In this document: in pieces, positions 53,287 through 64,000 of the stretch | Layout: each line of letters opens with the position of its first letter | Numbering within the stretch: the stretch's first letter is position 1 | Assembly (NCBI GenBank): GCA_965153355.1 | Contig: OZ231126.1 | Coordinates: 22,258,001-22,322,000 of the forward strand | Reading direction: 5' to 3' | Source: Flaccisagitta enflata | Lineage: Eukaryota > Chaetognatha > Sagittoidea > Aphragmophora | Length of the DNA stretch: 64,000 bases | Notes under the pieces: model-generated | What the model was told of the DNA's origin: nothing | Database searches by the model: none | Seen by the model: only the letters and a program-made list of their open reading frames with translations | Made by a program: the position numbers and the translations under genes

Positions 53287-54478
53287 TTTTAGTTGCGGAC
53301 ACGCAACTCTATAAGAGGCTTTGTCCGTCCGTCCGTTGGTCCGTTGGTCCGTCGGTCCGTCGGTGAGCACGAGTCGAAAAGTGGGAAAACTAGCATTTTA
53401 GAGGCTTTTTGGGCAGCGGCCCCGAAGGGGACGAAGTCCTGTAGAACACAGGGGGACTTCGTTCGTTCGTTAGTTCGTTCGTCCCCCCCTTAGGCCCCTC
53501 AGGCCTAAAACCTGGCCTCTCAGGCCTCAAATCCAGCCTCTCAGGCCACAAATCCAGCCTCTCAGGCCTCTAATCCAGCCTCTCAGGCCTCAAATCCAGC
53601 CTCTCAGGCCTCAAATTCAGCCTCTCAGGCCTCAAATCCAGCCTCTCTGGCCTCAAATTCAGCCTCTCAGGCTTCAGATCCGGCCTCTCAGGCCTCAAAT
53701 TCAGCCTCTCAGGCCTCAAATCCGGCCTCTCAGGCCTCAAATCCGGCCTCAGGCCCCAAACCTGGCCTTTTTGGACCTCAAATTGGGCTTTGCAGGCGTC
53801 AAATCGAAATTCCCATGCCTCAAAACTGTCCACTCATGCCTCAAATTAGGCCTTAAGTTAGTCCTCTCAAGCTTCCAATTGGCATTCTCAGGCCTTAATA
53901 CAGTTTTCTTAGATATCAATTGAAGCTCTTGAAGGCCTTCAGTCAAGCCTCAATGTAGCATGTGGTATGTAGCATGTGGTATGTAGCATGTGGTATAGGC
54001 CTGTGGTATAGGCATGTGGTATAGGCCTGTCCAGCCCTATACTAATGAGGTATGCAGTCAGGCTGATTGTTTTGTCAGGTAAGCTTTTTGTTTGTCAGTA
54101 GTAAAGGATAGTTGTGAGCAATCCGGAGTAAACACCATTGAAAGCTTGCAAGGCTTTCATCCTTTGTTAATTGGAGAATTCTGGCCTCCTTTTATAAGGG
54201 CAATGTTGTTTCAACTTTCATATCATCCACGTAAGGCAGAACGAATGAAAGTCCCCCTGTGTTCTACAGGACTTCGTCCCCTTCGGGGCCGCTGCCCTGC
54301 TTCCCCTCACTCCAACTCACAATCACTCAAAGCAGGGCAAAAGGTATCGCTGACCATGTATTGCCCTTGGGCGACCTGTTGTGTATGTGTCTGTGTTGGG
54401 TGGGGGGTTGGGTGTGGCATTAGGTGTGGATGGGGTTGGCTGCCCCTGCCCACCCGTCCGCAACGATATTGTGACCCC
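53287..54478 (+). mobile_element. Family A element (GTTGC hairpin) split by a family B copy
   Basis: Left 53287-53405: hairpin AGTTGCGGACACGCAACT, ctctataagaggctttgtcc, CCGT/CGGT core, gtcgaaaagtgggaaaacta. Right 54381-54478: tgtgtctgtgttgggtgggg, gcccctgcccacccGTCCGCAACG. The 3' GTCCGCAAC mirrors the 5' GTTGCGGAC. Confidence 0.88.
53406..54380 (+). mobile_element. Family B element, subfamily ii, nested in family A
   Basis: tttttGGGCAGCGGCCCCGA, aagtcctgtagaacacaggg, GTTC/TTAG spacer. A 24-bp core (ggcctcaaatccagcctctc) runs over 53500-53760. An insert at about 53940-54240 includes a 14-bp minisatellite (gtagcatgtggtat, 53953-54030). Right inverted repeat 54249-54298, tail ending GCCC-TT-GGGC-GACCTGTT. 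Confidence 0.92.
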
Positions 54479-54493
54479 ACGTCACTTGTTCTT

Positions 54494-54594
54494 TTCTCTT
54501 TTTCTTTCTTTCTGACTCGTTTTCTATCTTTCGTTTTTGTTTCTTTCTTTCTACTTTTCCATCTTCCTTTCTATCGTTCCGTCTTCCTTCTTAC

Positions 54595-54682
<88 letters not shown>

Positions 54683-54776
54683 TTTTTCTTTCTCTTTTTC
54701 TTTCTCCCTTTTGTTCTCTCTCGCTTTCTTTCTACACCAGCCTTTTCTCGCTGTTTAGTCTTTTTCTTTCTTTCTC

Positions 54777-54808
<32 letters not shown>

Positions 54809-55095
54809 TTTTTTTTTTTTTTTTGTTTCTTTGTTTCTTTGTTTGTTTGTTTGTTTGTTTGTTTGTTTGTTTGTTTGTTTGTTTGTTTCGCTCTTTCTTT
54901 CTTTCACTCATTTGTTTGCTTGTTCTTTCTTTCTCTCTTTTTTCTTCGTTTCTTTGTTTCTTTGTTTCTTTGTTTCTTTGTTTCTTTGTTTCTTTGTTTC
55001 TTTGTCTCTTTGTTCCTTTGTTTCTTTGTTTCTGTGTTTCTTTGTTTCTTACTTTATTTCTTTTGTTCTTTGTTTCTCCCGTTTGTTCTTCCTCT
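54494..55095. repeat. Serial CTTT, GTTT and TTTGTTTC arrays
   Basis: CTTT at about 54596-54692 and 54780-54808, GTTT at about 54826-54890, TTTCTTTG at about 54947-55060. The long Phe-Leu-Ser-Phe frame across them is a repeat artefact. Confidence 0.95.
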
Positions 55096-55104
55096 CCTTC
55101 TTTT

Positions 55105-55512
55105 TTGGGCGCGGAGCGGGTGGGAGGAGAAGGCCGCCCCGCGGAGAATCTCCGCAGGGCGGGTGGGAGGAGGAGGCCGCCCCGCGGAGAATCTCCGCGG
55201 GGCGGGTGGGAGGAGGAGGCCGCCCCGCGGAGAATCTCCGCGGGGCGGGTGGGAGGAGGAGGCCGCCCCGCGGAGAATCTCCGCGGGGCGGGTGGGAGGA
55301 GGAGGCCGCCCCGCGGAGAATCTCCGCGGGGCGGGTGGGAGGAGGAGGCCGCCCCGCGGAGATTCTCCGCTGGGGCTGGGAGGAGGAGGCCCGAGGAGAT
55401 TCTCCGCGGGGGCTGGGAGGAGGAGGCCCGCGGAGAATCTCCGCGGGGGGGGGGGGTGGGCGGAGGAGGCCCGCGGAGAACCTCCGCGGGGGGTGGGAGG
55501 AGGAGGAACCTC
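55105..55512. repeat. 43-bp GC-rich minisatellite with a hairpin in every unit
   Basis: Exact 43-bp period for the first six units (palindrome starts at 55141, 55184, 55227 and onward), each with GCGGAGA-A-TCTCCGC followed by ggggcgggtgggaggaggag. The last units shorten and become more G-rich (55375-55512). Because 43 is not a multiple of three, the same Gly/Arg/Glu pattern appears in every frame. Confidence 0.95.
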
Positions 55513-55866
55513 AGGAACCGATCGGAGGGCAGATATGCTATGGTAGTAATCTAATATTCTCATGAAAAAGCTCACTTGTCTAATTCTAGGTTGTCGTTGG
55601 TCGTCTTTGGGGCGAGCAAGGAAAAGCGAGCAAGGAGTAGCTTCGTTTGAAGAATTAAGAAGTTCATGGGAAAAATGCCAAGACAACAGAATTCTGATCA
55701 TGTGCATTCTACTCTGGGAAATGAGGAAATAGTTGGAAAAATGAAGTTATCTTATTCATTACATGTTAAGAACTTTGTGGTCACTGATCCCTACACAAAG
55801 CCACAAAGATATATTTGAACAATTACTTCCCACAGTTAATTCCTAAAACTAAGAAATATGAAAAAG
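55513..55866. other. Unassigned sequence
   Basis: No feature recognised. Confidence 0.5.
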
Positions 55867-56025
55867 AACAAGGCCGGATACACAGCTACCTCAGTCAAAA
55901 TGATATCTGAGCAGGAGCAATGAAGCCAAAATAAAACAAAAACATAAAAAGAATTGAAAAAAAGTAAAATATGACGGACTGACCGACTGATGGACCAATC
56001 GACAAAGTGGAGGATATAGTAGCTA
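55867..56025 (-). mobile_element. Family A element, 5' end decayed
   Basis: aacaaggccggatacacagc, acctcagtcaaaatgatatc, a middle with caatgaagccaaaataaaac, CGAC/TGAC core and cgacaaagtggaggatatag. The terminal hairpin is no longer recognisable. Confidence 0.75.
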
Positions 56026-56474
56026 TCAAAACCTTATACATGGACAGTAATTGTCGCACTTTGTATTGCACATTTCAAAGTAATTATGGACAATCAAATT
56101 CATGCATGTAACTTACAATGTAAGTGCAGCAAAACAGAGGCCGCTCTAGGCCGCTGCTCAAATAAGCAGAAGGAGGAATACAAGTGAGAGGCGGAAGAAT
56201 GAGATAAGGAAGAAGAAGATGTGGAGAATCCAATACGTGGTCTCGCCCTCGCACTAATAAACAAAATCAAAGGAGGAAAAATCTCGACAGGAGCAACCAA
56301 ATGGCAGAATCTTTAACTCGCAAATCTTCCTTTGAGCAGTCAGACCAATTTTCCAGCACCGGTATTAAGCCGGTAATCCGACCTAAAATTCCTGACTGAC
56401 ACAACCCGCACAACGCAGCTTAGGTTAACTTAACTGACATACCTTCTATGACCGACACCATCAGCAGACCCCAA
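56026..56474. other. Unassigned sequence
   Basis: No feature recognised. Confidence 0.5.
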
Positions 56475-56668
56475 CGAGTATCTAGAAGGGCTAATTTGAG
56501 GGCTTTGAGGCCTGAGAGTGCTGATTTTAGCCCACGATGGCCAATGGGGGTGACAGAAGGACAAAAGGACGGAAGAACGGAAGGTTTGAAGTACGGATGT
56601 CTGGACATTCACCCCTGTGTCCTAGAGGGCATCGGTCCCCGGCCCTGGGGCCGCTGCCCAAAAAGCCT
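56475..56668 (+). mobile_element. Family B element, right half only
   Basis: gggctttgaggcctgagagtgctg, GGAC/GGAA repeats, cattcacccctgtgtcctag, ggcatcggtccccggccctg, gggccgctgcccaaaaagcc. No left end or tail. Confidence 0.7.
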
Positions 56669-56753
56669 GTAACTAACCTTAGTCAATCCACAAAATAGCT
56701 ATATACTACACTGAAACCCCATGTACATCAATTACAATCTGACAAATACGTCA

Positions 56754-56893
56754 AACAAGGCCGGATACACGGCAAGACAGTCGCGGACGATTGGGCAGGG
56801 GCCGTAATGCAATAATCGCAGGGAATTCAACAAAATTCGTAACGTACCGACCGACACGGCAAGGTGTAGAGTCGCGTGTCCGCGACTAAAAAT
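56754..56893 (-). mobile_element. Family A element, complete, short (140 bp, GGAC type)
   Basis: aacaaggccggatacacggc, AGTCGCGGAC subterminal, a brief CGAC core, cgacacggcaaggtgtagag, hairpin AGTCGCGTGTCCGCGACT, AAAAA. Confidence 0.92.
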
Positions 56894-57195
56894 CAGCCCG
56901 AATCTGCTTGCTCAATGCTTACATTCCAAATATGAACCACGCTTTACCCGTATGTATCTGCCGAGCCGAACCGAGAACTGACCATATTCCCTACACCACC
57001 CCAAACACCATCAGCTCAAAACCGCACCACCATTTCTTTACGGGCGCCAGTTTCGTGCCAATTCGCGTATTTCTTCATTATAGACTTGTTTCATTATTCA
57101 ACGCAGCCCAACATTTTCTTATTATCCCGATCCATGAAATATCTTATATTGGCCTTGCACTCGGCCTGGTGCTCTCTTTGTTCCTTTCTTTGCTT
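56894..57195. other. Unassigned sequence, open in one frame
   Basis: Starting at ATG 56908 about 90 codons are open and not repetitive (including HALPVCICRAEPRTDHIPYT). I recognise no domain, and the frame then runs into microsatellite DNA, so I do not call a gene. Confidence 0.35.
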
Positions 57196-57294
57196 CTTTG
57201 TTTGTTTGTTTGTTTGTTTGTTTGTTTGTTTGTTTGTTTGTTTGTTTGTTTGTTTGTTTGTTTGTTTGCTGGTTGGAGGGTTGGTTGGTTGGTT

Positions 57295-57378
<84 letters not shown>

Positions 57379-57402
57379 TTTTCTTTCTTTTTTTCTTTCT
57401 TC

Positions 57403-57460
<58 letters not shown>

Positions 57461-57482
57461 GTCTTTCTTTCTTTCTTTCTTT
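57196..57482. repeat. (GTTT)n-(CTTT)n microsatellite
   Basis: GTTT at 57196-57268, a short GGTT piece, then CTTT at 57294-57482. Confidence 0.96.
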
Positions 57483-57637
57483 CCATGACATCAGCCGCAG
57501 TTTGCCGCTTGCTTGAAATACGACCGTGCTTCATAGATTCGGCCCCTCTGCTTCCTAAATATGATTTCCTCATTTGCCTTTCCTTCTGTCGGTTTTTTTT
57601 TCCTCATCTTGTTTTCCCTAACTTTTTCCCTCTTTTC

Positions 57638-57910
57638 TTTTTGAGCAGCGGCCTCAAAGGTCTAATGTCCTGTAGAACACAGGGTTGAATTTCCATCCGT
57701 ACGTTCATCGATTCAGTCGGCTGAAATGGGTCTTCAGGCTGGGGGAGGAGGGGTGGATGGACCGACGGCCGGCCGGACAGAAGGACATATGGGAATTCAC
57801 CCCTGTGTCTTACGGAACATTGACCCTTTGGGGCCGCTGCCCTGCTCCCACCTCACTCCATCACCAAAATACCCCAAGCAGGGCAATGCGTACCGCTGGA
57901 TAACTTGGTT
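57638..57910 (+). mobile_element. Family B element, subfamily i, short core
   Basis: ttttTGAGCAGCGGCCTCAA, ctaatgtcctgtagaacaca, gggttgaatttccatccg. Almost no minisatellite core (about 57715-57760). Right inverted repeat ggaattcacccctgtgtctt, then the tail with a GCCCTGC/GCAGGGC stem, gcgtaccgctggataacttg. Confidence 0.88.
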
Positions 57911-57966
57911 GCCTCCTTTTCTTTTCCTCCTTCTCTTCCTTCTTCTCTCTATTTCCCTGCCTCCCC

Positions 57967-58750
57967 TTTTTGGGCAGCGGCCCCAAAGGGGTCGATGACC
58001 TATGCTTTCACACATAGGACAAATTTCTCCTTCTCCTTCTCCTCCGTCCGTCCCCCCCCTTCCGAGGCTCAAACCCCAGCCTTGAGGCTCAAATACCAGC
58101 CTCAAGGCTGAAATTCCAGCTATGAGGTTCAAATTCCAGCCATGAGGCTCAAATTCCAGCCATGAGGCTCAAATTCCAGCCCTGAGGCTGAAATTCCAGC
58201 CTCGAGGCTCAAATTCCACCTTCAAGGCTCAAATTCTAGCCTCGAGGCTCAAATTCCAGCCTCAAAGCTCAAATTCCAGCCTTGAGGCTCAAATTCCAGC
58301 CTTATGGCTCAAACTCCAACCTGGAGGCTCAAATTCCAGCCTTGAAGCTAAAATCCCAACCTTGAGACTCAAATCCCAACCTTGAGACTCAAATCCCAGT
58401 CTTGAGACTCAAATCCCAGTCTTGAGACTCAAATCCCAGCCTTGAGGCTCAAATCCTAGCCTCAAAGCTCAAATCCCAACCTTAAGGCTCGAATCCTAAC
58501 CTTGAGGCTCAAATCCAAGCTTTGAGGCTCAAATCCTAGCTTTGAGGCTCAAATCTCAGCTTCAAGGCTCAAATCTCAGCTTCAAGGCTCAAATCCTTGC
58601 AGCAATGCTCAAAATCCAGCCTCAAGCTTCCAAACTTACTGAGCATAGGTCATTGGCCCCTTTGGGGCCGCTGCCCCTCTCACCATCACACTACCATACA
58701 CAAACACAGGGGCAACGGGTACCGCTGACCATCTAACGCTTTTGCGACTA
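57967..58750 (+). mobile_element. Family B element, subfamily iii, complete, longest core
   Basis: tttttGGGCAGCGGCCCCAA, gacctatgctttcacacata with CCTATG/CATAGG hairpin, acaaatttctccttctcc. About twenty-eight 20-bp units (ccttgaggctcaaattccag) run over 58063-58635. gcataggtcattggcccctt, tail with AGGGGC stem, ACGC-TTTT-GCGACTATT. Confidence 0.94.
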
Positions 58751-58828
58751 TTCGCATTTGTGGCGAGATTTTTTTCCATAAGGTCAAAACGCCATCGGCA
58801 CCGCATGGGCGCTAACCGTGACTCTGAG

Positions 58829-59373
<545 letters not shown>

Positions 59374-59417
<44 letters not shown>
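59374..59417. repeat. (GA)n microsatellite
   Basis: About 44 bases of GA. Confidence 0.97.
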
Positions 59418-59422
<5 letters not shown>

Positions 59423-59444
59423 TGCACCTCATAATGTATAACAG

Positions 59445-59611
59445 AACAAGGCCGGATACACGGCCACCAGTTGCGGACGGGTGGGCAGGAGCGGAAATGC
59501 GCGTTTTCACACTTTTCAACTCGTGCTCACCGACCGACCGACCGACCGACCGACCGACCGACGGACGGACGGACAAAGCCTCTTATAGAGTTGCGTGTCC
59601 GCAACTAAAAA
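59445..59611 (-). mobile_element. Family A element, complete (GTTGC hairpin, GGAC type)
   Basis: aacaaggccggatacacggc, CCAGTTGCGGAC subterminal, gggtgggcaggagcggaaat, CGAC7 then GGAC core, cctcttatagagttgcg, hairpin AGTTGCGTGTCCGCAACT, AAAAA. The 5' and 3' GTTGCGGAC blocks share the same T-for-C change relative to the AGTCGCG copies. Confidence 0.93.
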
Positions 59612-59612
59612 C

Positions 59613-59843
59613 GTGAGATTAAACCCCAAGCCAAACCCGAGCCAATCCTGGGGTTGGCTCAGAATTGTCTCTAGTAAATAATTGAAAGATTTCTGTCAAC
59701 CCCGAGCGAACCTTGAGCAACCTCGAGGAGTCGAGCAAACCCCCAAGCAACCCTAAGCAAGCTTGGGTTGCTCGGGGTATACTTAAAATTCAACCCCGAG
59801 CAACCCCAAGTAACCCTGAGTAACCCCCGGGGTTTAATCTCAC
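59613..59843. mobile_element. Small TIR element with a caaccccgag repeat core (231 bp)
   Basis: Ends GTGAGATTAAACCCC (59613-59627) and its perfect complement (59829-59843). The interior is 10-13-bp units based on gagcaaccccaag in both orientations, including an inner hairpin (gcttgggttgctcggggt). It starts within two bases of a family A end. Confidence 0.78.
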
Positions 59844-60050
59844 CCCAGATTACGGGGAGCGCGTGCGCGTGCGCTGCCTTGCTCGAACTGATCTGGGGAA
59901 AGGGATTTGCGTTATTCTGTAACAAATCCACATCACGTATTTGTTTGATCGCATTGTTTTGTCTACTTTCATTTACGCTTAATGTCTTTCAATTCATTTC
60001 ATTTCGGAAATCGGAATGATCCGCTAAAGAGGTGGAGTGAGAATAAGGCT
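59844..60050. other. Unassigned spacer
   Basis: No feature recognised. Confidence 0.5.
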
Positions 60051-60308
60051 TTTTAGTCTTGTGCACGCGACTCTATGACCCGCTCTGTCCGTCGGTCCGT
60101 CCATTGGTTGGTCCGTTGTTCCATCTGTCACGCTTAGCTTTTGTTAGCTTTTTTCCGTCGTTTTACGTTATTCTAAGTCATTTCAAGTTATTTCAAGACA
60201 ATTTACATTTTGTCTTTCAGTCTTTTAGTCTTTTAGTCTTTTAGCCTTTGAGTCTTTTAGTCTTCTAGTGTTAACAACCGCACGCGACTGTAAGGTGTTG
60301 GCCTTGTT
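60051..60308 (+). mobile_element. Family A element with an internal ttttagtc repeat
   Basis: AGTCTTGTGCACGCGACT, ctctatgacccgctctgtcc, CCGT/GGTT core, then a tcttttagtcttttagtctt octamer array (about 60218-60270) replacing the usual middle, ccGCACGCGACTgtaaggtg and ggccttgttta. Confidence 0.82.
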
Positions 60309-61466
60309 TAACATCTCTTTGGGAGGCGATCTAGAAATCTGTGATTGATAATCGTCTGATACTCTCTTACTGGCCAGAATGTTATCATTTGTAAAGATAA
60401 CAAAGGATTCTCGCGGATCAAAGTGATAACTAATTCGCATAGACTGATAAAGTCGTCGGATGCTGCAAAGTGATGACCAAGACGCTATACTGATAGCGTC
60501 ACTTTTTTTTATTGTGAAGTTTTTACAAGCTTATGGTCGACCTCATGCAAAAATGATATTCCGTCTTCGGATAGAACTGTGAAATGACCTTACCTGTGGG
60601 AACAGACATTTTGGGTAGTCATCATTATAGCGAATTCTGGAGACTAAGATTGCTGTATTGAGCAAAAAGCTTGATATACATTGATACATGAGGCGAAATG
60701 AAATGCAAGTAATGCAAAAGTAACCGATCGCCAAAAAATGCTAAAAAGTAAAAAAAAATCCTTGGATTTGTTTCCATTGTTTGTTAAAAAAAAAGTCCAT
60801 GCTACAATCACCTGTATGATGGCAATTTTTTGTGGATTCGGGCAAGGCCATACACGACTTCAGTAAAATGAATACGTTGGTATTTGGTTTGGTACACCAC
60901 TGCATTTGCTCCTGCCTAATCGAAACAATCTACGTGTACGGCATGGTTCTGCTCACTCTAAACATGATCAAATATCCTAAAGTGACATCTCATGATTAGC
61001 GGCTTTCAACTTTGTCTCTTGCCTTAAAGCCAACTTTCCGTGTTGACATGTTGTTCTTATAATATCTCTGAAAGTCTGAATGCCTTCAATTTTAAGAATA
61101 ATTAACCAGCGTGTAAGACACACTCTGTCCTGATACGTGAGACGATGTCCTTTTGTTTGACTCGCCGATTTGAAGCAACTAGTTCGTGTGAAAGACGATA
61201 GAACTTTGAAGTAGAAAAACAAAAGCACATTTTGTCCCGATATCAATTATCCATCTATTTTCATGAAATTTTTGATGCCCATGAAATCAAATCAAATCGA
61301 AATTTCATTGAGGTGAGCGCGAACTAATTTTGAGCAGGGCCATGGAGAGGGGGGGGGGGTCGCCGCCTTCTGAGATGGGTGCGGGCCTAAGGGGGCCCCT
61401 GAGATTCGGGAAAAAAAAGAAGGAAAAAACGACATTTTGGTTTATTTCAAAGCTGTAAATTTACAC
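60309..61466. other. Unassigned sequence
   Basis: No gene recognised. ggcaaggccatacacgactt at 60842 with ttgctcctgcctaatcg at 60906 may be a heavily decayed family A copy. G run at about 61351-61360. Confidence 0.5.
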
Positions 61467-62651
61467 TTTTTTATTCACGGACACACGACTCTACACCTTG
61501 GTGTGTCGGTCGGTTGGTCTATCAGTCGGTTTCATAAACTCTTTAAATTGCGAGTGGTTTTTGCATTACACGTTGTATTTTGTCTAAGAACACTGTTTAT
61601 AAGAACACCAGCCTCAGATTTGGTGAAAAAATAAGAACATGGTAAGAACATGCTCATGCTCAGATTTTTACATGAATTTAGTCTAAAGTAAACTTTTAAA
61701 TGATTTTTGAAGGAAACAATGAAAGAAAGTTGTACAGAATTCTCCAACCCCCAAAATTTAACTAGTTACCTTTATCATTTACAATTTTTTGATTTTATTA
61801 TTTACAAAAACAAAATTTTATATACCATCTTGGCCATAAAGATCCGGACAGCTGTAAAGTGTCATAACTTGTTTAATTTTAATAGTAGTGAGATGATTTT
61901 TTTTTCAAAATTCGTATCTTCAAAAAATCTAACAAATGAAACCAAGCTGGTTCCTCTATCTTTATCCGTTTATAAATGAGAGCCAAATGAAGAAAACATT
62001 TGCTTTTTGCTAATGTGGTGGGCAAATTTGTGTCTGTTTATGGGAGATGGTGCACTGGCGCAGTGCGCCAAATGTACTGAAAAATCAATGAGTTAAGCTC
62101 GTCTAAGGTTAACCCAGATCAATCTGGATCTCAATTCAATTCAGAACTCAAAGATTAAAACGGAAAAATTGCAGAAACACTGGAAAACAACATTCAAAGC
62201 AGGGCTGAAATGAATTACATTAAAGGTTTGAAACAGCATCACTCCAAAGTGCCTCCAGTCTCTCTACAAGTCCATGCCAAAGCATACGCAGGTGGTGGTG
62301 GATGCCCAACATGGTCATACTAAATATTAGATGCATTTTGATATGTTTGCTGCTCACTTCTGGTAAACAAATTCACTTATACACCTACTGTCTGGATCTT
62401 TATGGCCAAGATAGTAGATTAACAATAAAAGATATCTATTTCATTGAATATGAATAGCTAGAAACTATAATAAAGAATATTCAATGCCACAAAACTAAGA
62501 ACAGGTTAAGAACGCTTGAGCCTGAAAACTGGCTGGAAAATAAGAACACTGAGCCTCACTTCAAGAAACTGTGTTCTTATAAAAAATACGGCGTGTACCG
62601 CCCCTGCCCAACCGTCCGCGACTGTCCTGCCGTGTATCCGGCCTTGTTTTT
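61467..62651 (+). mobile_element. Family A element interrupted by other insertions
   Basis: Left 61467-61575: attcACGGACACACGACT, ctctacaccttggtgtgtcg, CGGT core, aattgcgagtggtttttgca (the GGAC-like middle). Right 62588-62651: accgcccctgcccaaccGTC, CGCGACTgtcctgccgtgta and ggccttgttttt. Between lie about 1 kb including a mariner-like MITE and agaacat-rich sequence. Confidence 0.75.
61825..62413. mobile_element. Mariner-like non-autonomous element (589 bp)
   Basis: Terminal inverted repeats of about 28 bp: CCATCTTGGCCATAAAGATC at the left and the near-complement GATCTTTATGGCCAAGATAG at the right, both bordered by TA. TA flanks and TIRs of this type fit the Tc1/mariner superfamily. No transposase is encoded. 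Confidence 0.78.
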
Positions 62652-62914
62652 ATAAGAGACCAATTTGTAAGAGACATGAGCCTGAGATTTTCCAAAATCT
62701 TAAGAAAAAAATAAGAAAATGCCCAGGCTGAGATTCAGTTATGACGGCTTCCCTCCGAAGGCAACATTTGTGTTTCAAAGAAGGTCAAAATAGAAAGAAA
62801 TGTATAAATCAAAATATAAAAATAAATGAATAAAAGTGATTGAGATAGCTCAGACATGATATTTGAAAGAAAAAATTGCATTTACTTAGCAAGAGGACCA
62901 AGTTTAGCCAATGT

Positions 62915-63340
62915 TACTAAAAAGAATTGTTTTGAAAATTTATACTTAATATATTTTTGGTCACTGACAAGGGGCTGGTCGAAATTATAAATTTGCATAG
63001 GAAATGAAAAAAAGAAAAAAAAAAGAACATAGTTCTCTTCCCAAATCGATTACAGAGAGAACTATGTTTTTTAAAATGCAAAATTTCCGTGTTTGTCTTT
63101 TTTAGAATTTCGACCTCAGAAAAGGAAAAAAAAGTGTAAGCAGAAATTCACTAAAATTCATCATTTTCATGCTTATTTTCATCTGAAACGCACAGTTCAA
63201 ATTACATTTTAAGTCAGAACGAGAATATGATAAAAATGTATGCACCAAGTGTCCTTAAAAACAATTTGTCCACTTAAAGCATTCCTGCTTCATCATTGTC
63301 CTGATAGTAATGCAAAAAGTATGGTGAAACACTTAATTTT
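62915..63340. mobile_element. Hairpin-centred dispersed repeat, copy 2
   Basis: Homologue of 44940-45395. The stem keeps its pairing with changed bases: GGTCGAAATT (62977) with AATTTCGACC (to 63115), atttgcat with atgcaaa, and inner AAGAACATAGTTCTCTTCC with AGAGAGAACTATGTTTTT. The shared right flank (caatttgtc, then tggtgaaacactta) extends the match beyond the hairpin. Confidence 0.75.
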
Positions 63341-64000
63341 TCTCCATAAATTTTCGGTCTTATGGCCATTTTCTAGAAATATTTGCTTTAGTTTTTCACC
63401 ATAAAATTAACTAAATAGCAGACTGGGCCGTAGGGCCCTTATGAAGGCAGATCGGCTACCAACAGCAGGGACTGGCTTCATTCATCATAACAACAAGATT
63501 TGCCAAGTTTCATAACCATATGATCGATTTTACTCATGGCCGCCACCCCCCCTAAAATCCCAGCATGAGGGTTGTTGTGGCAAAAATTCCAACTTTGGGT
63601 CACTTTTGCCTCAAAATTAGGCCCCTTTGAATCTAAATTTTGACCTAAAATCCATGAGATTATAAAACTAGAGCTCAAGAGCTAACTAGTGGTGCAATCC
63701 GCATGTTTTTATCTTAATTTGTTGAGATTTGAGAGCATTTCAAAGATGAAAGGGTATGAGGGTCAAATTGCAGCTTATTTTTGATCGATTTTGCCCTCAA
63801 TTTTTTTTATTGACTGTAGACGCAGGAGTAAAAAAGTCGATTTTCTTGAAAATTGAGCAATTTTGGACAAAAAATTAGACCACTTCCATTTTTTAAAAAG
63901 ACTTAAAATCCATGAGTAAAATAAAGAGCTGCTCAAGAGCTAACTAGTGATGCAATCGGCATGTCAATATGTATTTGCATTTAGATTTTACAGAACTTCA
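63341..64000. repeat. About 253-bp tandem duplication and unassigned flank
   Basis: ctaaaatccatgagattata then gagctcaagagctaactagt (63650-63705) recurs as cttaaaatccatgagtaaaa and gctcaagagctaactagtga (63903-63963). The unit ends at the window edge, so more copies may follow. Confidence 0.7.

Noticed and set aside
54092-55565. Open frame of 484 codons ending in Gly/Arg-rich repeats
   Set aside because: Runs through family B and A ends, CTTT and GTTT arrays and the 43-bp minisatellite; parallel long frames exist in the other phases.
56908-57195. Non-repetitive open stretch of about 90 codons
   Set aside because: No recognisable domain, runs into a microsatellite, and this length is expected by chance.

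Overview
The window is animal (metazoan) genomic DNA from a repeat-rich, AT-leaning genome. It holds one convincing gene piece: a spliced homeobox exon on the + strand at 13836-14077. It encodes a complete 60-residue homeodomain of the Hox (ANTP) class. Its mix of residues fits a posterior, Hox11/13-like gene better than any central Hox gene, which would suit an ambulacrarian (echinoderm or hemichordate). That placement is an inference from recognised family residues and has not been tested by a search. Exon 1 was not found. I saw no prokaryotic-style operon, rRNA, tRNA or CRISPR array.

Nearly everything else is mobile DNA and tandem repeats. Two dispersed families dominate. Family A has about 28 recognisable copies or pieces. 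It starts T(n)AGTCGCG as a small hairpin, has a (CCGT/CGGT)n tetranucleotide core, and ends with a hairpin followed by CTTGTT. Family B has 17 copies or pieces. It starts T(n)GGGCAGCGGCCCC, carries a minisatellite core between long inverted repeats, and ends in a roughly 100-bp tail whose last hairpin is followed by GAC(C/T)TGTT. The terminal hairpins of both families keep their pairing while their sequence changes between copies, and a resolved nested case shows no target duplication. I read both as non-autonomous elements of one type, most like Helitron/Helentron derivatives with repeat cores, but no transposase is present here.

Other mobile DNA includes: a broken R2-like LINE 3' end (9564-10318); a hAT-like non-autonomous element with an 8-bp target duplication (22319-23276); a mariner-like element with TA flanks (61825-62413); a 4-kb inverted-repeat element with ~190-bp subterminal repeats (37137-41091); a 2.6-kb fold-back inserted in a 350-bp MITE that has an inverted sister copy next to it (47208-50549); and several short hairpin elements (4592, 17033, 42874, 59613, and a related pair at 44940 and 62915).

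Layout: 1-13.2 kb is A/B copies, a 55-bp minisatellite, the LINE remnant and a long TATC array. The homeobox exon at 13.8-14.1 kb is bracketed by GA and CT arrays. From 16.6 to 28.2 kb come giant CAA, GA, GAAA, GAA, GT and CATT/CACT arrays with the hAT element. From 29 to 31 kb come minisatellites and two tandem B copies. From 32 to 37 kb come more microsatellites, and from 37 to 50.5 kb the large fold-back structures. From 51 to 64 kb come A/B copies, a GC-rich 43-bp minisatellite and small DNA transposons. The many long open frames are artefacts of repeats whose period is a multiple of three or that lack stops.
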